34,096 bases of DNA, taken from Marivita cryptomonadis. Lineage in GTDB: Bacteria > Pseudomonadota > Alphaproteobacteria > Rhodobacterales > Rhodobacteraceae. How positions within the stretch are numbered: position 1 is the stretch's first letter; every line of letters starts with the position of its first letter. The position numbers and the translations under genes were made by a program. The stretch is from contig NZ_JFKD01000028.1 of assembly GCF_002115725.1 (NCBI RefSeq), positions 1-34,096 of the forward strand, read 5' to 3'. The notes under the pieces were generated by a model. The model worked only from the letters and a program-made list of their open reading frames with translations, did no database searches and had not been told where the DNA came from. Below, piece after piece: positions 32,202 through 34,096 of this stretch.

Positions 32202-33359
32202 ATGCATGATATTCTGATCCGTGGCGGCAAGGTCATCGACCCGTCGCAAGGTTTGAGCGCCCTGCGCGATATCGCCGTCACCGAGGGGAAGATCACGGCC
32301 CTTTGCGATCCGGGTACGGCGGGCGAGGCTCGACACACTATCGACGCCACGAACAGCATTGTCACACCGGGTCTGATCGACCTGCATGTGCACGTTTATA
32401 AACACGTGCCACTCGGCCTTGATGCCGATCTCCTCAGTCTCGGCGGTGGGGTGACAACGATGCTGGATACCGGTTCCGCCGGCAGCAACAACTTTGACGC
32501 TTTTCGCAAAAGTTGCATCGACACCGCGCGCTGCCAAGTACTGGGACTGGTCAATCTGTCACGTGCAGGGCTTGTCGCCGCCGAACTCGGAGAGTTGATG
32601 GACCGGCGCTATGCCGACCCCCAAGGCGTCGTGCGCACCATCGCGCGCCATCCGGGCGTCGCCGTTGGCGTGAAGATCCGCGCGGGCGCGCATATCATCG
32701 GCAAGGGAAAGGATGGCTGGGACAACCTGAACGAAGCGATCTGGGCGGCACGAGAGTCCAAAACCTGGCTGATGGTACATATCGGCGAATGCCCGATGTC
32801 GATCCCGGATCTTGTCAACGCCCTGTCACCCGGCGATGTCTTGACCCACTGCTTCAAGGGCGGCACCACGCGCGTCACCGACGATCTGGGCCGAATCTTT
32901 GACGACGTTCGGGCGGCCCAGGAGCGGGGCGTGGAATTCGACGTGGGCCACGGCTTTGGCAGCTTTCAGTGGGAGGTGGTCGAGGCGGCCCTTGAACAGG
33001 GGTTTGAACCCACAACCATAAGCACCGATCTTCATATGGCGAACCTTCATGGTCCGGTTTTCGACATGCCGACGACGATGAGCAAATTCTTGATGCTGGG
33101 CCTCTCTATGGAACGCGTGGTCGAAATGTCGACCTCGGCCCCTGCCAGAACGCTTGGGCTGCAGGATCAGATCGGTACGCTGAAGGTCGGAACGCAGGCC
33201 GACGTAACGGTGCTGGAACCGCTCGAGGGCAAATTTCTGTTCACCGACAGCTATAGCGTCAAACGGACCGGGAATACCTTGCTGTCCGCCGCCGTGACCA
33301 TATTGAAGGGAGAGATCCTACCCGCCGGCGGCGGCCGCCGAATGCGCTTTCTGGCGTGA
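32202..33359 (+). CDS. Amidohydrolase/deacetylase (COG3964, EF_0837-like), second copy
   Basis: A 385-residue amidohydrolase-superfamily enzyme. Metal ligands are HVH at 62-64 after PGLIDL, carboxylated Lys158 in VGVKIRAG, His193 in LMVHIGECP, His216 in LTHCFKGG and Asp276 in ISTDLHMA. The pattern equals that of the copy at 4968-6095, but the loops differ (VYKHVPLG versus VYWGGSSL after the HxH), so the two probably act on related but not identical acyl compounds. COG3964 proteins commonly accompany SelA-like PLP enzymes such as 26661-27908. The ATG has GGAG upstream. The gene ends 32 bp before the convergent Ldh_2 remnant. Cytoplasmic, substrate unknown. Confidence 0.92.
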   Translation: MHDILIRGGKVIDPSQGLSALRDIAVTEGKITALCDPGTAGEARHTIDATNSIVTPGLIDLHVHVYKHVPLGLDADLLSLGGGVTTMLDTGSAGSNNFDAFRKSCIDTARCQVLGLVNLSRAGLVAAELGELMDRRYADPQGVVRTIARHPGVAVGVKIRAGAHIIGKGKDGWDNLNEAIWAARESKTWLMVHIGECPMSIPDLVNALSPGDVLTHCFKGGTTRVTDDLGRIFDDVRAAQERGVEFDVGHGFGSFQWEVVEAALEQGFEPTTISTDLHMANLHGPVFDMPTTMSKFLMLGLSMERVVEMSTSAPARTLGLQDQIGTLKVGTQADVTVLEPLEGKFLFTDSYSVKRTGNTLLSAAVTILKGEILPAGGGRRMRFLA

Positions 33360-33391
33360 ACGCTAAAAGACTAGCCCTTAACGTCTAGTGC

Positions 33392-33755
33392 TTAAAACAG
33401 TGGGCCTTCCAGCCCCAGTTTCGTAGCCACCTCGGTGATCTGGGCAATAGTGACCGCGTCGATCTCGATCCCGTTCGCCCGCCGGTCGGCCCGCGCCGTC
33501 CGTTCCGGATCGCCGGGCAGTTTCACGCCCCCGCCTGTTTCGTTTTCAGACAGCACCCAACGGGTCACGGCATCCAGTTGCCGTGCATAATCATCCGCGG
33601 TTCCCAGGGTCTCGGGATCGACAAGCACCGAGAACATGGAATTCACGATGGCGGTGCTGTTCGCCGGTCCATCCTGGACCGGGGCGCCGACCATCGCTGC
33701 GGCCAGCAATTCGCAGGCCAAAGCCAGGGCGCCGCCTTTGTGACCCCCGAAATGT
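33392..33755 (-). pseudogene. Ldh_2-family (malate/L-lactate/ureidoglycolate-type) dehydrogenase, C-terminal remnant
   Basis: About 121 C-terminal residues of a protein normally near 340 residues. The visible sequence begins HFGGHKGGALALACELLAAAM, the family's conserved lysine-glycine cofactor region, and goes on through SMFSVLVDPETLG and LPGDPERTARADRRANGIEID, which is the usual C-terminus. The frame runs directly into the terminus of an IS21 element at about 33756, so the N-terminal two thirds are displaced or lost and the gene is almost certainly inactive here. This NAD(P)-dependent family oxidises 2-hydroxy acids or reduces imines, which suits the neighbouring sugar-acid and amino-acid genes. 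Whether the 5' part remains beyond the IS21 element cannot be seen. Confidence 0.88.
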
Positions 33756-33757
33756 TG

Positions 33758-33802
33758 ATTGTCACCGAGAACTGACCCGGCATTGTCACCGAGAACTGAC
33801 CC
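33758..33802. repeat. IS21 terminal direct repeats
   Basis: Two identical 21-bp units at 33758-33778 and 33782-33802 are separated by GGC. They are probable binding sites of the IstA transposase. Confidence 0.88.
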
Positions 33803-33825
33803 ACCCAGTTGTTATTTCCTGTGCT

Positions 33826-34096
33826 TCATGTTGTCGTCAATACTGCTGTCTCCTTCCGTTTCTTTTTCGCGGTCTTCGAGCTGGCCTTGAAGCGGTAGCT
33901 GTCGTTTCCCGTTTCCAGGATGTGGCAGCGGTGGGTGAGCCGATCGAGCAGCGCCGTCGTCATCTTCGCGTCACCGAAGACTGTGGCCCATTCGCTGAAG
34001 CTCAGGTTGGTGGTGATGATGACGCTGGTGCGCTCGTATAGCTTGCTGAGGAGATGGAACAGCAACGCGCCGCCCGAGGCACTAAACGGCAGGTAT
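33826..34096 (-). CDS. istB: IS21-family helper ATPase IstB, C-terminal part (partial)
   Basis: The visible C-terminal 79 or more residues read LLFHLLSKLYERTSVIITTNLSFSEWATVFGD, then MTTALLDRLTHRCHILETG. The SVIITTNLSFSEW sensor-type stretch and the LLDRLTHRCHI box are diagnostic of IstB, the AAA+ helper that directs IstA-mediated transposition. The N-terminal Walker motifs lie beyond the window edge, so whether the gene is intact cannot be judged. It ends KKKRKETAVLTTT, a lysine-rich tail. Confidence 0.93.
   Translation of the reverse strand, partial: YLPFSASGGALLFHLLSKLYERTSVIITTNLSFSEWATVFGDAKMTTALLDRLTHRCHILETGNDSYRFKASSKTAKKKRKETAVLTTT

Larger units (their letters stand above)
33756..34096 (-). 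mobile_element. IS21-family insertion sequence, partial (runs off the window)
   Basis: The end starts TG at 33756 and carries two exact 21-bp direct repeats (33758-33778 and 33782-33802) beginning ATTGTCACCGAG, the multiple-terminal-repeat structure of IS21. The istB gene reads inward on the minus strand. The istA gene and the other end lie outside the window. Confidence 0.9.

Noticed and set aside
33360..33391. Terminator hairpin between the second COG3964 gene and the Ldh_2 remnant
   Set aside because: Only a 5-bp ACTAG/CTAGT stem with a 10-base loop and no T-tract; too weak to call.

Overview
The window reads as a high-GC alphaproteobacterial accessory region, most likely from a Rhodobacteraceae/roseobacter-type genome or plasmid. 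This is inferred from protein style and GC-rich codon use; there is no rRNA or marker gene to prove it. Two amino-acid or amino-sugar-like catabolic modules are packed between insertion sequences. I see no tRNA, rRNA, CRISPR array or phage genes.

Layout. 1-2760: IS debris, with an IS21-like terminal-repeat fragment at the left edge, an IS630-family element (107-1156, frameshifted transposase) and an IS1380-family transposase. 2814-3761: an RpiR/SIS regulator. 3796-11497: a minus-strand run of seven tightly spaced genes. In transcription order they are ABC ATPase, permease and NMT1-type binding protein, then a Gfo/Idh/MocA oxidoreductase, an amidase, a COG3964-type amidohydrolase and a TIM-barrel protein of unknown function. 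11600-12651: an IS1595-family element with exact 8-bp target duplications, sitting in the divergent promoter region. 12787-18654: SnoaL-FMO fusion, RidA, SDR, D-threonine-aldolase-like PLP enzyme, FCD-type GntR regulator and DapA-like aldolase. 18977-33359: a second module with a MalK-like ATPase, an enolase-superfamily dehydratase, an ISAs1 element interrupted by an IS256 element, M81 hydrolase, D-cysteine-desulfhydrase-like and SelA-like PLP enzymes, two sugar-type permeases and a binding protein, an aspartoacylase-like deacylase and a second COG3964 amidohydrolase. 33392-34096: the C-terminal third of an Ldh_2 dehydrogenase, cut by an IS21 element whose istB runs off the window.

How it may work. 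The two ABC systems import a small amide-bearing compound. Amidase, COG3964 hydrolases and the aspartoacylase-like enzyme would remove acyl or amide groups. The dehydratase, PLP ammonia-lyase-like enzymes, aldolase, SDR, MocA and Ldh_2 enzymes would break down the carbon skeleton, and RidA would clear enamine/imine intermediates. The COG3964 plus SelA-like pairing recalls the EF_0837/EF_0838 neighbourhood and the DgaE/DgaF route for amino-sugar acids, but the substrate is unknown.

Regulation. Two operator types can be read by eye. TGTAA-N5-TTACA occurs twice in the left divergent promoter region and resembles operators of RpiR-family HexR. TTGNNNGACAA occurs at three promoters of the right module and fits FCD-type GntR repressors. 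Each module carries a regulator of the matching family.
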